A stretch of 64,000 bases of DNA from Syngnathus acus (Eukaryota; Chordata; Actinopteri; Syngnathiformes; Syngnathidae), in assembly GCF_901709675.1 (NCBI RefSeq), contig NC_051104.1, forward strand, positions 7,694,501 through 7,758,500, written 5' to 3'. The first letter of the stretch is position 1; the number at the start of each line of letters is the position of its first letter. The notes below the pieces were generated by a model, which saw nothing but the letters and a program-made list of their open reading frames with translations, ran no database searches and was not told where the DNA came from. This document shows, piece by piece, positions 23,584 to 35,842 of this stretch. The position numbers and the translations under genes are program-made.

Positions 23584-25020
23584 CCCAAACCTCGTGGTCC
23601 TTCCTCCCCTCTTGTCAAAGTTGGCTGGAGCGTTCGAAAAAGCCGAGAAGCACCGCTGGTCGCCGGCTCTTTTCGAAAATGAATGAATGACAGACAGGGT
23701 GTCCCACAAGAAGTCGACTCCCAGGCAGGTCGTGTCCTCTCATTGGCCTGTTCTCTTTTCTTTTCTTTTCTTTTCTCTCCCCCAACCCCCTTCACTGTCT
23801 GTCCATCCGCTCAAGTCAAATGCACGGCTGGCTGACGCAAGTTTCCAGAGTTCCTACGCCAGAACGACCACGGACGTGAGGCGGACATCGTGCAAAAAAA
23901 AAAAAAAAAAAGAGAGACTGCTGCGAGGCAGGATCTTCAACCCGGAAGTAGATCTTCAACAGAAACAAAACATCTCTGGAAGCAGCCACACAATGATTGC
24001 CAAACTGGTTTTCAAACCTGTTGCACTTCTGCTTATGTGCAACAAGTTGATTGCTGTCATGCATTGCATGGCATGTTGTTTTTGCACATGCTCCATCCAA
24101 GAAGCTTAACAACGCTTGGTGTCTGAAAAGTAACAATCATTGCTCCTTCAACCTCTGAGGCTGAAACAATCGCCACAAGCATTTTGTAAGTCACAGTCCA
24201 ATCAAAGAATCAACAACCAATGTCAGTGTAAACAAGTACAGCCTTTGCCCTTTGGCTCCGACCAAAAAGCACACTTTTAATGAGTGACTTATTATGTGGC
24301 ACTTCTGCCCCCCAGACATATCAATTTAAATTTAGTTGATGTTGTCCTTCACAAAAAAAAAAAAAAAGCAATGTTGTGGTTTACCTTGCCTACATTGTAG
24401 AGTAGGTTGGCAGCACTATCTAGTGGTTACATAGTATTGGGGGGGTCATCAAGAGAAACATACATAAGAAAAACGCCTTATGAACTCTTTGGCCCGTACG
24501 GTATAATTATATACAAGACCCGGGCGGGCAGATGGACAGATGAATGAATCTGAAAATATATAACATGCAACTGGAAAAGATAAGACAAAATAAATGGAAA
24601 TGAAACCTGAAAATAAATAGTTTATTCAAAAAACTTACCAAAGCGAAGCAAAACTATTTTACACGGGAAAAAACTTTTCATACAAGTATTTCTGTTTTGA
24701 ACACATTGTTTTGTTTTTCAAGCTTCAAGCTTAACACAAGGTTTTTCAAGTAGGAGTTTTGTTTTTTCAAGTGCAAGACCTTTGACCCCAATCTTTCTCT
24801 CCATAGCAACCCGGCGGACATTAGGACCCGCGGCGACGATCGCCGAGTAGGCATGCACTCGGGGGCGTGTTTAGATGTCGTTTTTTGATTCTTATATTGT
24901 CTTTTAGTTTCGTTATTCACTTGTTAGCAGTCTTTGATTAAAGGCTGCTTTGTGCCAGCGGCGTCTGCTTCCTACTGCCACAACACTCCATTTTGAGTGA
25001 ATTTCAGTTTTCGAAAGGAC
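23339..25020. other. pck2/psme1 divergent promoter region
   Basis: A 1.7-kb spacer between divergent genes. It holds a CAG repeat (23546-23583), a TTTTC run (about 23755-23776), A runs near 23895 and 24351, and otherwise no recognisable coding segment. The GC-rich part just upstream of pck2 is the likely pck2 promoter and 5' UTR. The sequence around 24830-25020 is the likely psme1 promoter. Confidence 0.6.
23546..23583. repeat. CAG trinucleotide repeat upstream of pck2
   Basis: Twelve uninterrupted CAG units about 210 bp upstream of the pck2 start codon; on the pck2 sense strand it reads CTG. The translations (Ser, Ala or Gln runs) are not part of a recognisable gene. Confidence 0.97.
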
Positions 25021-27338
25021 ATGGCCGCTATGGATATTTCGATTGAGTCGAAGCAGCAGGTAAGTAAATACGGGTGTTTCAATGTCTTGTATCATGTCGA
25101 AGCAGTTCATTGGCGAGCTAAGGTAGTGCTCAAAAGAAAAGTGGCAATGGCTCATGTCATGTGAGCACTTTGCAGTCAACTGTTGCGTAACGAGAGCATG
25201 GAGCTGACACAATGAAGATCGTTTTACATGTCTCTCTTCTTTTCAGGTGGATGACTTCTCCAAGAAACTCACCAAGGAGGTAATGGACCATACTGTCAAC
25301 TCATCCACCAAATATACTATGCGTGTCAGGTCAAAGCTTAGTTCGGTTTCGTTTTCAAATTGAAGGAAGCCGAATGACGACAAATTGGTTGTGCGTGTCA
25401 TTTCAAAGCAAAATACCTTGCTCAAAGTACTCGCCAATTTGTTTTGGTACGCTCGTTTGCACAACTAAACCTGTGCATGAGTTTGGTCTTTTTCTTTTTT
25501 AAGATGCTGGGAAGGAAAGCTGAGTTGGTCTTGGTCGTTTTCTTCAACAGTTGTATTTGACATCTTTCTTTCTTTACATTGAAAAAAGGCAGAAGAGGTC
25601 GTCTCAACATTTTTCCCTCAGATGATCGAAGCGCTGCAGATGCTCCTGAAGGTTAGGGTTCAAATTAGATCGTACAAGAAATAGAATAAAGACAACATTA
25701 AAAAATACAATAATATCAAGTACATTAATATAAACTTGTGCTGTCAGGCCATCGAAAATATTTTTAAAAACATATTATGGTTGTTGCTGCCAGACCTTTT
25801 TCAGTTGTGATGCCCGGGCATCCCTAAAGGCACCGCTGGATATCCCCATCCCGGATCCTGTGAAGGAGGAGGCCAAACGCAAGAAGAAGGAGGAGGAGGA
25901 AGAAAAAGATGTAGGAAGCTCCTGTGTCATATGGGCACATCCCAAATACACTCAGCAATCAATCACTGCACTAGCGGAATACAATTGATGAGAGATAAAA
26001 AAATCAAATCAAATTGCAACCTCTACTCTCGTTGCAGAAAACAGCGAAGAAAGACAAGAAGAAGGAGGAGGAGGAGGAGGATTCAGGTCAGTACCTTCAA
26101 GTCAGGAACCACACCTGGGAATGATATGCTTCAATAGTTTCCATTTAGTAGCTGTAACTTCACACTTATTTTAATCGCATTTCTCCTCACCAACAAGTCA
26201 TTTTGCATATTGCTGAGTAAAACGGGGAAGGAATGTTGTGCGTAACAGGGCCTAATTGTGGTCCGATCTGCTGCAATGAACGAGTGGAGACGCTCCTGAA
26301 AGACGTCAAGCCTCAGATCCAGACGCTAAAGGAGAAGATCAACACGGTCAGTCTCTTATGTGGATACTACAAAATGTAACATTTATAACTAGCTACACAT
26401 TGGTTGTTTGTATGGATAGTAATTATTTCAGATTTTTTTTTTTATCGTTCAGGTGACCATGTGGATACAACTTCAGATCCCCAAAATTGAAGACGGTGAC
26501 AACTTTGGAGTTGCAGTGCAGGTCAGCAACAGAATAAATGGACTTCATCACTTTTGTGGGTGTGTTTGTTCAAGTATTTTGCTCTCTTGTTTTCTATCAG
26601 GAAAAGGTGTTTGAGATGTTGATAAGCTCACGCACCAAGGTGGAGGGATTTCAGACTCAGATTTCAAAGTCAGTGTACTAGTGTGTGTGCGTGCGTGTGT
26701 GTGTGTGCATGCGTGCGTGTGATGTAATCCTATCTGCTTTCAGGTATTACAGCGAGAGAGGGGATGCAGTCGCCAAAGCGTCTAAAACGCCCCATGTGGT
26801 CAGTAGTTCATATTGTACTGAACTACTATTTATTGCACTACAGTGTCATATTTCTTCGTACTATTGTTTTTGAACGCCGTGTTGTTGGGTGTGGTCTGCA
26901 GGGTGACTACCGGGAGTTGGTTCACGAGTTGGACGATACTCAGTACTTGGAGCTCCGTCTAATGGTCTTGGACATGTGTGCCACATATGTAAGAAGCTGC
27001 CATTTATCAACTAGCGCTTTGATGCCAGTTATCGCTGGCAAGTGAACTGAAAACTAAAAAGCTTTATCATGCTGTCAAGTGAGTTCACATATCTTATTTA
27101 ACTACACGAGAGGGAACAAATATTCAGTGCTACCGCATTTTGCTGGTCCATCCTCGTCCGTTTGTCGTTCTCCAGAATATAGACGTCCCTCTGTCCATGT
27201 CACCAGATCCCAACTGCCATTTCAGTGTGTAATCTTCTCCCCCTTTTCTCCGGCCAGGCCGCACTGTACGACATTATCAACAAGAACTACGCCAAGATTA
27301 AGAGGCCCCGAGGAGACTGCAAAGCTCTTATCTACTGA
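25021..27338 (+). CDS. psme1: Proteasome activator subunit 1 (PA28 alpha, 11S regulator)
   Basis: Subunit of the interferon-inducible heteroheptameric cap that opens the 20S proteasome and assists antigen-peptide generation. It starts MAAMDISIESKQQVDDFSKK. LKAPLDIPIPDPVKEEAKR follows, then a long KEKE stretch (runs of Lys and Glu over two exons), then GPICCNERVETLLKDVKP. The KEKE length and the GP..CNE motif resemble PSME1 rather than PSME2. The activation loop region is KIEDGDNFGVAVQEKVFEML, with KYYSERGDAVAKASKTPHVG and DYRELVHELDDTQYLELRLM after it. The C-terminus KRPRGDCKALIY ends in the Tyr that docks into proteasome pockets. About 250 residues. AATAAA at 27429 ends the transcript. No neighbouring psme2 is seen. 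Confidence 0.94.
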
Positions 27339-27428
27339 AGTGTTGGACCCCCAACAAGAGATGCAATTGACAAAAACTGGAGATGCCATACAGTGCCATT
27401 TTTGAACACATTTTGGAATGTATTACCA

Positions 27429-27434
27429 AATAAA
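27429..27434 (+). promoter_or_regulatory. psme1 polyadenylation signal
   Basis: AATAAA about 90 bp after the psme1 stop codon. Confidence 0.8.
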
Positions 27435-28365
27435 ACAGCAAGAGTCTTGCAGTCGTCCTCTAATTTGTGAAAAATAGCTCATCAGTGATGGGACATTATT
27501 TAGAAGACATCAGTAGAAGTTAATGGAAAAGGTTTCTAGAATTGTTTCTTATAAAGCAAACAGAAACACAAGTCAAAGTTTTAATGATACTGTCAAACGG
27601 TGTTGAGTGAAATATACAAGTGCCAGAAAAAGGCAAGAGCAAATCTGTAGTGCTTGCCACGCACGCACCCACGCACTCACACACACATACACTCTTATTA
27701 ATTGGACACATTTTGTTCATGTTTAACAAAATGTATTTTAAAAAATAATTCATTTTTCAAGAGGTGCCTTTCAGCCGGGAATCCAGAAGGGCATTCCCAC
27801 ACGAAGCTTTTGATTTCTAAGTATTAAGACAAAATGAAAGAGTGCAACTAATGCAGCCACTATGCGCTGGCAGGCGCATGAAAGCTATGAAACTTAAATG
27901 TTGGGGTTTACTTTTCTCTTTGTGTCATATGCCGGCGCATGAAAGCTATGAAACTTAAATGTCGGGGTCATCATTTGGCCCCTGGGAAGAGATAAGAGGT
28001 GACGTCTTTTCAACACACTTGAGATTATAAACGTCGTCAATAGAATACTATACAATTTATACACAATTGCCTTCCACGTAGTATCCCTGCTGTGTTGAAA
28101 TCTATTTCACTTTCAAGTTTAAAAAAACTCCATAGTTCAGTCAATTCAGCTTTTGGCTCTTCACCAAAGAGTCACAGGCCATAAGAAAAAAAAAGGTTGC
28201 GCTTGTGACTAAAGCAAGCGTGGAGGTGTCTGTCTCTTGATTGTAATCATATGAGCCAAGCTCAGTGTGTGGAGAGCGGACCGGACTCCCCTCCCCTACC
28301 TCCCTCCCTCCCTCCCTCCCTCCGTCCGTCTTGGTCTCCTGCCGGCTCCAAGCTGTCATTCTCTC
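27435..28365. other. psme1/dcaf11 tail-to-tail spacer
   Basis: Mostly AT-rich. Includes a short direct repeat (27873-27962) and, just past the dcaf11 stop on its strand, a GGGA/CCCT repeat (about 28300-28330). The minus-strand part is probably dcaf11 3' UTR. No gene is recognised. Confidence 0.55.
27873..27962. repeat. Direct repeat of about 28 bp, 61 bp apart
   Basis: GGCGCATGAAAGCTATGAAA and the following CTTAAATG occur at 27873 and again at 27934 without mismatch. It is a remnant of a local tandem duplication. Confidence 0.9.
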
Positions 28366-31300
28366 TCCCGCTCCTCGTCAAGAGGGTGAGTTTGTCTGTG
28401 CTCCCACATTTGTACAACGCAGTCCCACTGCGGACACATGAGCACAATGGAACTTCTTACGAACTAGTTTGAAATGTACATATTTTCATTTGGATGTCTG
28501 CTTGCATTGTATTCTTATTGTACTTGTTTTTACCATCTTCTATCATTTTTGCTTTTAGAAATCAAGCTGTCCTGGACACATCAATGTATTTTCATCCATC
28601 AAATTGCACACTGTAAACATGAATCATGGCACTCACAGAGCTACTGATGATGTTGTCTTCATACGGGTGCCAAGTGACATCCCTGACGCAGGCACCGTGA
28701 CCCAACAATTTGGAAACGACAGCACCCGTCAGCACGTCGTAGACTGGCGCGAGCGAGGACACGCAACGACAGGTTACACTCCAGACGAGTGACTGACGGC
28801 TGGCTGGTGAAAATGCAAGTTCCACTCACTGACAATCTTGCCGGTGGAGCAGCCAGAATAGATGAACCTCTGCCCCGTGCTGAATTCGGGTGAGAAACGG
28901 CAGCGAATGAGCGTGTGCAGGACGCCGTGGCCACGGTACGTCATCACCGAAGTGTCGCCGGCTATCTTATGTCGCCTCAAGGCTGCGGCCAGAACAAAGG
29001 GAAAAGTCACATTCGTTTCTCCCAACTTGGAACGCTATGCATTGTTTACGTCACTTCGGTTTTGCTCTCTGTGCCGACCGACCCAATGGGACTCCGTACC
29101 TCTTTGGGGGACCCGCTGCCAGCGGTAATCCCAATTCTGCTGGGTGACGGCCAGGCGAGAGGCTGCCAATCCCTCTTTGGGTGAGAACTTCCTCACGTCC
29201 CAGAGCTTGATGGTCTGGTCCTTTGAGTTGCTGATCAGATAGCGAGCATCGCCCTGGCACAGTATGAAGAATGACAATGAAAAGCTGATGATACGTTTCA
29301 ACCATTATAAACGTTGGATATTATCAAATACAATTTCAAGGTCTTCCTGCAGTGAACGTGAGGTCATGTTAGCTTGGACAAATTGATAAGACACCTTGCT
29401 GTGGATGAAGGTGATGCCATCCCGGTGGCCCGCCAGCTGTCCCACAGGCTCCGGCCGATTTTCCCGTAGCGTCCTCCTGTCCCATACTTTGCACAGCGCA
29501 TCGTCGCTGCCGGAGAAGAGCAGCTGGGACGAGCTGTCGGCAAACGCCACCGCGTTCACGTCATCCTCGTGGGCATCGATCTGACAAAGATGAGAGAGAG
29601 AGAGAAAAGACACCGTTTCAGGGGAAAAAAAGAGATTGGAGATGGGAGGATGTTATCTAGTGGTTTATTCAAATTCCAACCCACATTAAGTGATACCAAT
29701 GTTTTCTATCCATCTCTCCATTTTCTATTGCTATTGATATCCGCTCAACTCAATTGGGCTCACCTCAACTGCACATACAAAGTGAGCCACAAACACTCAC
29801 CTTCAGTGTCCTTTTATTCTGCTCAAGGTCAAATACGTAAAGACAGCCGTCATTTGCTCTAAATGGTGAGGAAGAGACGAGAACAAACGAGTGTCATTCG
29901 GAGGCTTATTGTACGCCACCATCGAAAATTCGAGTTAACAGTGTGTCATGTCTCAATTGAACAAACAGACGTTGGGAGATTGAGATGTTTCTGGGCTATA
30001 CGAACAAACAAGACCATTTCATTTAAACTTGGGGGAGGGGGGGAATGTTTATTATCCGGAAAAGCAAAGTGCACTCACTCACCCTCCCAGAATCTCTTTT
30101 CCATCTGTGGATGCAGCAAGTGAGAACACACAGAACCTCCTCTCATCCGGACTACAAAAGAAAAGAAAAGAAAAGAAAAACACATGCCAAGATTAAACAC
30201 TAGACTGTAGAAATCTTGACGCATCGCATCTTTTAACAATGTACATGACCTTTGTGGTGGCGAGTTGGGGCGGGGACGGACAGCAGTAACAACACAAATG
30301 GCAAACAATGAATGTGAGGAAAAATGATGACAGACATCATTCTTATCTATCCAGATGGGAATGGAAGGAAGAGTATATCCCTTTGCTGAGTAGTGGCAAA
30401 TTACCTGCTGTGAAAATGCTTAAGTTACTATGAGGGCAAACACTAACTTGAGGTCCAATGCAGTGTGGTTTTCACTGTCCCCATTGATACTGCACAGATG
30501 AACTGCAGGGGAGAGGAAGGAAGAGAAAGAAATGAAAAAATACAGCAGCTGCTCTCTCTCACAGTCAAAGAGTAGCAATTCCTTCAAATGATCGCCAGAC
30601 GAGTAAGTGCAAAGCGGAGAGTGATACAAGTTCCAGGCTCAATCGCATCATCTCGGTACTCACTGTAGTCCGACCAGCTGGAGTAGAGCACGTGCTGCGC
30701 GTCTGGCGTGAAGCAGACGTCCAGAACGCTCCAGCCGACATCTCGAGCCTTCACCGTTTGCCGTAGCAGAAAGCGCCCTCTGCTTGTGTCATACAGGCGG
30801 ATGTTCTGATCTGAAGCAGAAAATATTCTTCAAACCATATTGAGCTTCGTTTTACAATGTGCGCAATTCCAATGCCTCCGTTTTAAGGCTTTGAATCCTA
30901 TCATGACCACCTCATGCACACGCATACATCTATGTATTGATTTGAGTCAACAACTTTTGGTGTGGGTCATTTACCCTGGCAGGCAGAGAGAAACATGTTG
31001 CCGTCCTCGCTGTAGACGCCGCAGAAAGCTTTGTGGTTGTATTTAGCCTTCTGACAGACATAGTTTGGCAGGAAACTAGGATGGGGGAAAAACACAAGGG
31101 ATGCAATGATTGCTAGGGCTGCTCCATTCGAAATGAAAACAAAAATAAGCACATTACATGTGTGACAATGACAATAAAGATCTATTCGATTCTATTCTAT
31201 TATTTGGTTCAATATTGAAATTGGAGCAGCATTTATTGAACAATACTTTTTTTTTTTAGACAAAAAGACTCCGTTAAACATTTGTAGAACAATACTTTTT

Positions 31301-32179
31301 TTTTTAGTTGGGGAAGTTCAAAGTTCAGTTCACAAACAGTGAAACCAAGTGAAGGTGAAGTTCCAAACGTGTTCTGCCTTTTCTGAGTCACTTACTGCGA
31401 GCGGATGCGACTGCACTCTCCGTGGGAAAAACTCGAGCCTTGACATCGTCCTTGTGCCCTCTAATCAAGACAAAAGTAAAAAAATAATAATAATGCACAC
31501 ACATTAATACATACAACTAATGTTGGGGCTAGCGTATTACTAATCATATCAAAAGTGTTTATGAGTTGTCAATGAATGGATTGTGCCACCTCTGCTTTTC
31601 AGATTTGGCAGTTGAGCTTCACCACTCACCTCTGTTAGCATGTGTGTGAAACTTGTTTTGCCTTTCAGGTCGGACGAAGCAGTGGCCACCAGGATCTGAG
31701 TTCGGATCTCACTGCGGTCCACCTCATGCGTGTCAGGCTGGGTGTCCACTATGAGGGTAACACACAACACCACTCAGAATTGTCCACAGTTAGGCAGAAC
31801 ATTTGACAGCGGCTTCCTTCTGGGTTTATTTACCAGGAGGATTGTAGTGGTTTGCCAGCCGACCCTCCCACGCCCCGTCGCTGTCCTCGTCGGAGTCGGA
31901 GTACGACTGGACCAGCTGCAACCCTGTGGCTCCACTGCCATGGACCAGTCTGACCTGGCCCCTGCACAAACACACAACACAAGTGCTATCAGAATTACAT
32001 TCAAACCGAACCTAAGCATGGAAAGGAAGTAGTCATTGGAATGGAATGTGGTCAGCTTGTTAAAGCAAATCAAATTCACCTCCTCAGTAGATAAGCCAGC
32101 ACTTCAGCTAAGTCAACGTCCTCCTCTGATGCTGACACTGCGTCTCCTTGCTGCCTGCTGCTGCTGCTGCTACTATGAC

Positions 32180-32214
<35 letters not shown>

Positions 32215-32324
32215 CTCCTGCTGCTGCTGCCCTGGCTTTGCTCTTCTAAATCGGACTGATCAACTGGGTTGTCACTGGAAGATCCCCTTCCACCAGACAT
32301 CCCAGAACTGGACTGAGAGCCCAT
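28366..32324 (-). CDS. dcaf11: DDB1- and CUL4-associated factor 11 (WDR23)
   Basis: WD40 substrate receptor of the CUL4-DDB1 ubiquitin ligase; in animals WDR23 is known to restrain NRF2/SKN-1. It starts MGSQSSSGMSGGRGSSSDN, followed by a serine-rich segment of mixed TCN/AGY codons and the conserved DVDLAEVLAYLLRRGQVRLV. WD repeats include YNHKAFCGVYSEDGNMFLSA, QDQNIRLYDTSRGRF, RDVGWSVLDVCFTPD, YSSWSDYIHLCSINGD, EILGGANDGCLYVFD and DAHEDDVNAVAFADSSSQLL. CKVWDRRTLREN and IKLWDVRKFSPKEG are the DxR motifs that bind DDB1. QQNWDYRWQRVPQRA and MTYRGHGVLHTLIRCRFSPE follow. The last exon (28427-28366) reads WDCVVQMWEHRQTHPLDEER and stops, so the tail is shorter than the acidic/Pro-Ser tail of the human protein. 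The start follows an intron acceptor, so an upstream non-coding exon is likely. Confidence 0.95.
31150..31203 (+). mobile_element. Possible 3' tail of a diverged retroelement
   Basis: ACATGTGTGACAATGACAATAAAGATCTATTCGATTCTATTCTATT resembles the common tail of fish non-LTR elements (GACAATAAAGATCTATTCTATTC). It lies in a dcaf11 intron. Only the tail is recognisable. Confidence 0.35.
32150..32235 (-). repeat. Imperfect CTG/CAG run coding the dcaf11 serine tract
   Basis: Interrupted CTG units on the plus strand; on the gene strand they are AGC/AGT-type serine codons giving a run broken by Arg, Asn and His. It lies inside dcaf11 exon 1 and keeps the frame. Confidence 0.9.
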
Positions 32325-33432
32325 AGACTGAAGAGCACCTGGCCAGAAGAAAAAGTGGAGATTAATATGACCCCTGAGTATTCAATGACATTTCCGACAT
32401 ACATAGACCAGAATGTTAAGCATGTTAGCATAGCTGAATTTCCATAACTGGTGCCCTGAATTTCTTTTTCCTAACCTGTCAAGAACTTGAGACACTGCAC
32501 TTAGCAATGCGCAACGCGCTATTGTCAAAGTCGTTCATTGAGGTTACAATCAAATGGGACCGTTTTGAATTTTACTTGACGCTAATATTTTGGATGCATG
32601 AAAACAATATTGACAAAGAGTAAACGAGCTAACGGTAAATATATTGGAATAACCCGACAGAGGTAAACAATGTGATGACAGAACGAGCTGAAACCACCAA
32701 AACAATATCAAAGCGTAGATCCTTTGAATCGAGTGGACATCAAGAAATGATGTAGCTTCGAGACTGCTAGTTGGAGTCATCTCTCTATTTGACGTGTTTA
32801 GCACACGTATTGTACTGTTTGCTTCTCGTGCGCTTGCTCTTGCTACATTCGGGTGAGCTAGCCCCAATGCTAAACGACGTCAACAATACCGTTTGGATGT
32901 CAAACGGTCTCCTTGACACCGCTCTGAGGTTGATTGGCCCGCTGTGATACTTCTCAAGAGAAAAACATGAAACGTCTTCTGGTTGATATCAAATCCCAAA
33001 GTTGTCTGCACGGTGTTTCATCTGTTGGCCAGTCGGCCAACATACGCCATGTTGTTTACAAAAGTGTACCGCTGCCCTTTCGCCGTGACGTCACTGGCAA
33101 CGCCGAGGCTTCCTGGTTTAAATACAATGCAGTAATATAAGAATGAATGATGTAATAACCAATTATTCGAACAGACCAGTGGCTCTTGATTTAAGGTATG
33201 GATTCATTCCTATAATATGACACAATATATAATACCGTACTCTTATTGTATCATAACATATATCATGAAATATAACTTTGTAATCAGCCAAAGTTCGACT
33301 TTTGCAGAAAACGACCGTAAAGTTGGTGGAAATTTCAAAATAGAGGAAGATCAAATCACCCATAAGACTTTAAAAGCTCTTAAATCCAGGAGATCTACTT
33401 TGATTAATATAACAATAAAAGCGGAAAACGTA
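32325..33432. other. dcaf11 upstream region and gap to thtpa 3' end
   Basis: Probably dcaf11 5' UTR exon(s) and promoter. No coding exon was recognised. The plus-strand frame at about 33217-33477 is AT-rich without domain signatures. Confidence 0.5.
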
Positions 33433-33438
33433 TTTATT
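33433..33438 (-). promoter_or_regulatory. thtpa polyadenylation signal
   Basis: TTTATT on the plus strand (AATAAA on minus), about 85 bp past the thtpa stop codon. Confidence 0.65.
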
Positions 33439-33521
33439 GTCTTACTTGCATTCTATTTAAATACATTCAACGATTAAATAACAGCACTGCCGATGACTCT
33501 TCATTGCGGCAAGTTGGTTGT

Positions 33522-34732
33522 CTACAAAATGTGTTGACTCAGTAGTCTTGCATAGTGTGCAGGGAAGTTTCTTTGAAGGTAAACAGACATTTTCCCATCA
33601 ACTGCCTGATCTCCAGCCACACCTGGGAAGAAAACATAAATCAATTCAACTGAAGGAGAGGTGGAATGTTGGTTTATGAAGAGGAAACCAGAGGAATCGA
33701 GACCAGAAAGTGGCCATTTTGAATGTGGTAAGGAAGCTTCATTTGGTATCATTTGTCTATAAAATGGTACGCCTCTGCATAACATTTGTATTCTTATTAA
33801 CATGAAAGAAAGATCAACTTGCAACACAAAATCATTTTATTAACATTGTTTTCACTCTCGCTCTGCCTTTCTTTTATCCTGTGCTGTGTGTGCGCGCGCA
33901 AGCTCGGTGCAAAAATAAACCCAATTATTAGCTCTGAGCTCACCAAGCTTCTTTGCAGTTCTGTGAATCTTGTCCAGGGCAGCCTGCATATCTCCTCCCT
34001 CTGGTATGAGGACTTCTATTTCTCCTACACTGTAGCCGAAGTCGGCGTCGTCTAGATCTACGTTCACGCCATCCTCTTCTAAAGTGAATGTCCGTCTCGT
34101 TGTGGTAAACTCTGCAAAGCATACCAGATTCATAGCACTCGCCCAACCTTCTTCTGGCACACAGTTCATTTCTGCATTGCCAAGACCATGGTGGTCAGTT
34201 AAAGTCTGACAGCATTCAGCAGTTATTGGGACTTGTTTTCACCAATGTCTTTTAGAACCTCTTTCAGCTTCAGATGAATATCGGCCACATTGGTTATCTC
34301 TTTGTAGCGAGTACATAACGTGGCTGCTTTTGATGGTTCGTCTTGTAACTCTTCCCCTCCTTTGACTATTGCGGTTGGACACTTGAGTTCCCAGCATCCT
34401 TTACGTTGACGCAGCCACACGTCTCTTAAAGTGAGGTCAAATTGTGGGGTGTCAAAGTATCGGTCTTGGAACTGGTGCTGACGGACACAGACTAAATATA
34501 AATGGAAGAAAGAGGTACACGATAAAAGATGATGGTTAAAACTGAAAACAAGAATCTTATTCATGTATATTCTATTTATGTATGCAAGCAGTTGGAAAGT
34601 GACTTTTCCATAGTAGCTCAAGTCCTGTTTTAGGTCAATTAAAACAACAGTAAAACATACCTCCAATTTCTTCCAGAGTTTTCAGACTGTTGGCATTGCA
34701 TCCAAACTTTCTCTCCACTTCGATACTCATCT
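33522..34732 (-). CDS. thtpa: Thiamine triphosphatase
   Basis: Cytosolic CYTH-fold enzyme that hydrolyses thiamine triphosphate to the diphosphate. It starts MSIEVERKFGCNANSLKKLW, with the diagnostic ExExK motif (EVERK) at residues 4-8; the ATG sits directly after an intron acceptor. Exon 2 reads HQFQDRYFDTPQFDLTLRDV, WLRQRKGCWELKCP and YKEITNVADIHLKLKEVLKD. Exon 3 begins near MNCVPEEGWASAM and continues FTTTRRTFTLEEDGVNVDLD, DADFGYSVGEIEVLIP and ALDKIHRTAKKLG. The last exon reads VAGDQAVDGKMSVYLQRNFP and ends YARLLSQHIL. The metal and substrate motifs (W.LK, YKE, TRR, VDLD.ADFGY, GE.EVL) match the family. The C-terminus stops soon after YLQR..P, shorter than human. It is head-to-head with zfhx2, as THTPA and ZFHX2 are neighbours in human. 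Confidence 0.95.
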
Positions 34733-35842
34733 GAAATCAAATGTATTTATATTCACAACATAGCATGATAACAAGTATATGAAATTCATGTCAAACCTGA
34801 AGGTCGGTATCGGAAATATTGTTATATATATTTTTATATTATATATATTTCCCTACATATACATATATTTCCCTTTCGTGTTGTATTTGCACCTGCCCCT
34901 GCAAATCAAACGCGACTGCAATAGAAATTCCACTATCTGCAGCTAGTTAAGCCACCAACATTACAATTTGTATTAACACCGGATCTTGAAACTCACACAC
35001 CGTTCAAAGTCAAGTCCTTCTTTCTCGTCAGAACATCGAAACACGCAGCGACGTACGATTTCCGGAAGCCCCACCCCTACCCCCCGCCTCCCCCTACACG
35101 TCAGCAAATCAATTTCTGGACAGGCGCAATTAAGGACACCTATTAGGGCTTTCACGGCCGTCACTTCCTGTTCCAGTAACGCAGCGGCATGCAGATGGTG
35201 CCTATTTTTTTAATTTCCTGTATTTTTTGGACAAATATTTACTCTGTACGGACGCACATGTGTTCATTTACATCAAAATAAAGACATAATTGGCGCGAGT
35301 ACCCCCCAAGCCGAGTGGTTGTATCTGTTTAATGTATCATTAATTACCTCGCTGTAGATCTATTTGAACTGGCAGAATGGGGGCATCTTTTTCTTTTTCT
35401 TTTGTTTTTAAAAGTAACAAATGCGTATGTGCAGGTCTTTACTTACAAAATGTAAAACGCAGGTGTAACGTGATTAGTCACAATTTGGTTTTTGTTTTCT
35501 TTATTCCCACATCGTTCATTTAAATACCTGTATTTGGATTTTTCAATTATATGTTTTATCTGGGCGTTACATAAGGGATTCAAAGGCAGAATGTGTTTGT
35601 GCGTGCGTGCGCGCGCGCGTGTCCCTTCTGAATGTCAGCAATCAGCCTTGGGGGGAGCTGTGGTGTGTTTACTAGGGTAAGGAGAGAGGGCGAATGGAGG
35701 GAGGGGGGAGAGAGAGACACTGAGGGAGAGAAGCAGAGAGAGGGAAGGCAGGCAACAAAACTTTTCACTTGTGAGGAATCCACGGAGAAAAACGCGTGTG
35801 TGTGCGTGCGCGTGCGTGCGTGTGTGTGCTGGAGCGGCCACC
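34733..35842. other. thtpa/zfhx2 divergent promoter region
   Basis: Contains a probable non-coding first exon of thtpa (around 34985-35165, C-rich) and the zfhx2 5' UTR. The zfhx2 side is rich in GA and alternating GTGC/CGCG steps (35598-35623 and 35793-35830) and leads into GCGGCCACCATG, a strong Kozak context. Confidence 0.6.

Noticed and set aside
23392-23795. Open frames with poly-Ser or poly-Ala runs
   Set aside because: Produced by the CAG repeat upstream of pck2; no homology, and both strands are open.
33217-33477. Plus-strand frame of 86 codons near the thtpa 3' end
   Set aside because: AT-rich, contains the minus-strand polyadenylation signal of thtpa, with no motif.
35632-35842. 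Possible small protein before zfhx2 (purine-rich then GTGC-repeat frame)
   Set aside because: Low-complexity GA and GTGC repeats; it runs in a different frame from the zfhx2 start and has no recognisable features.
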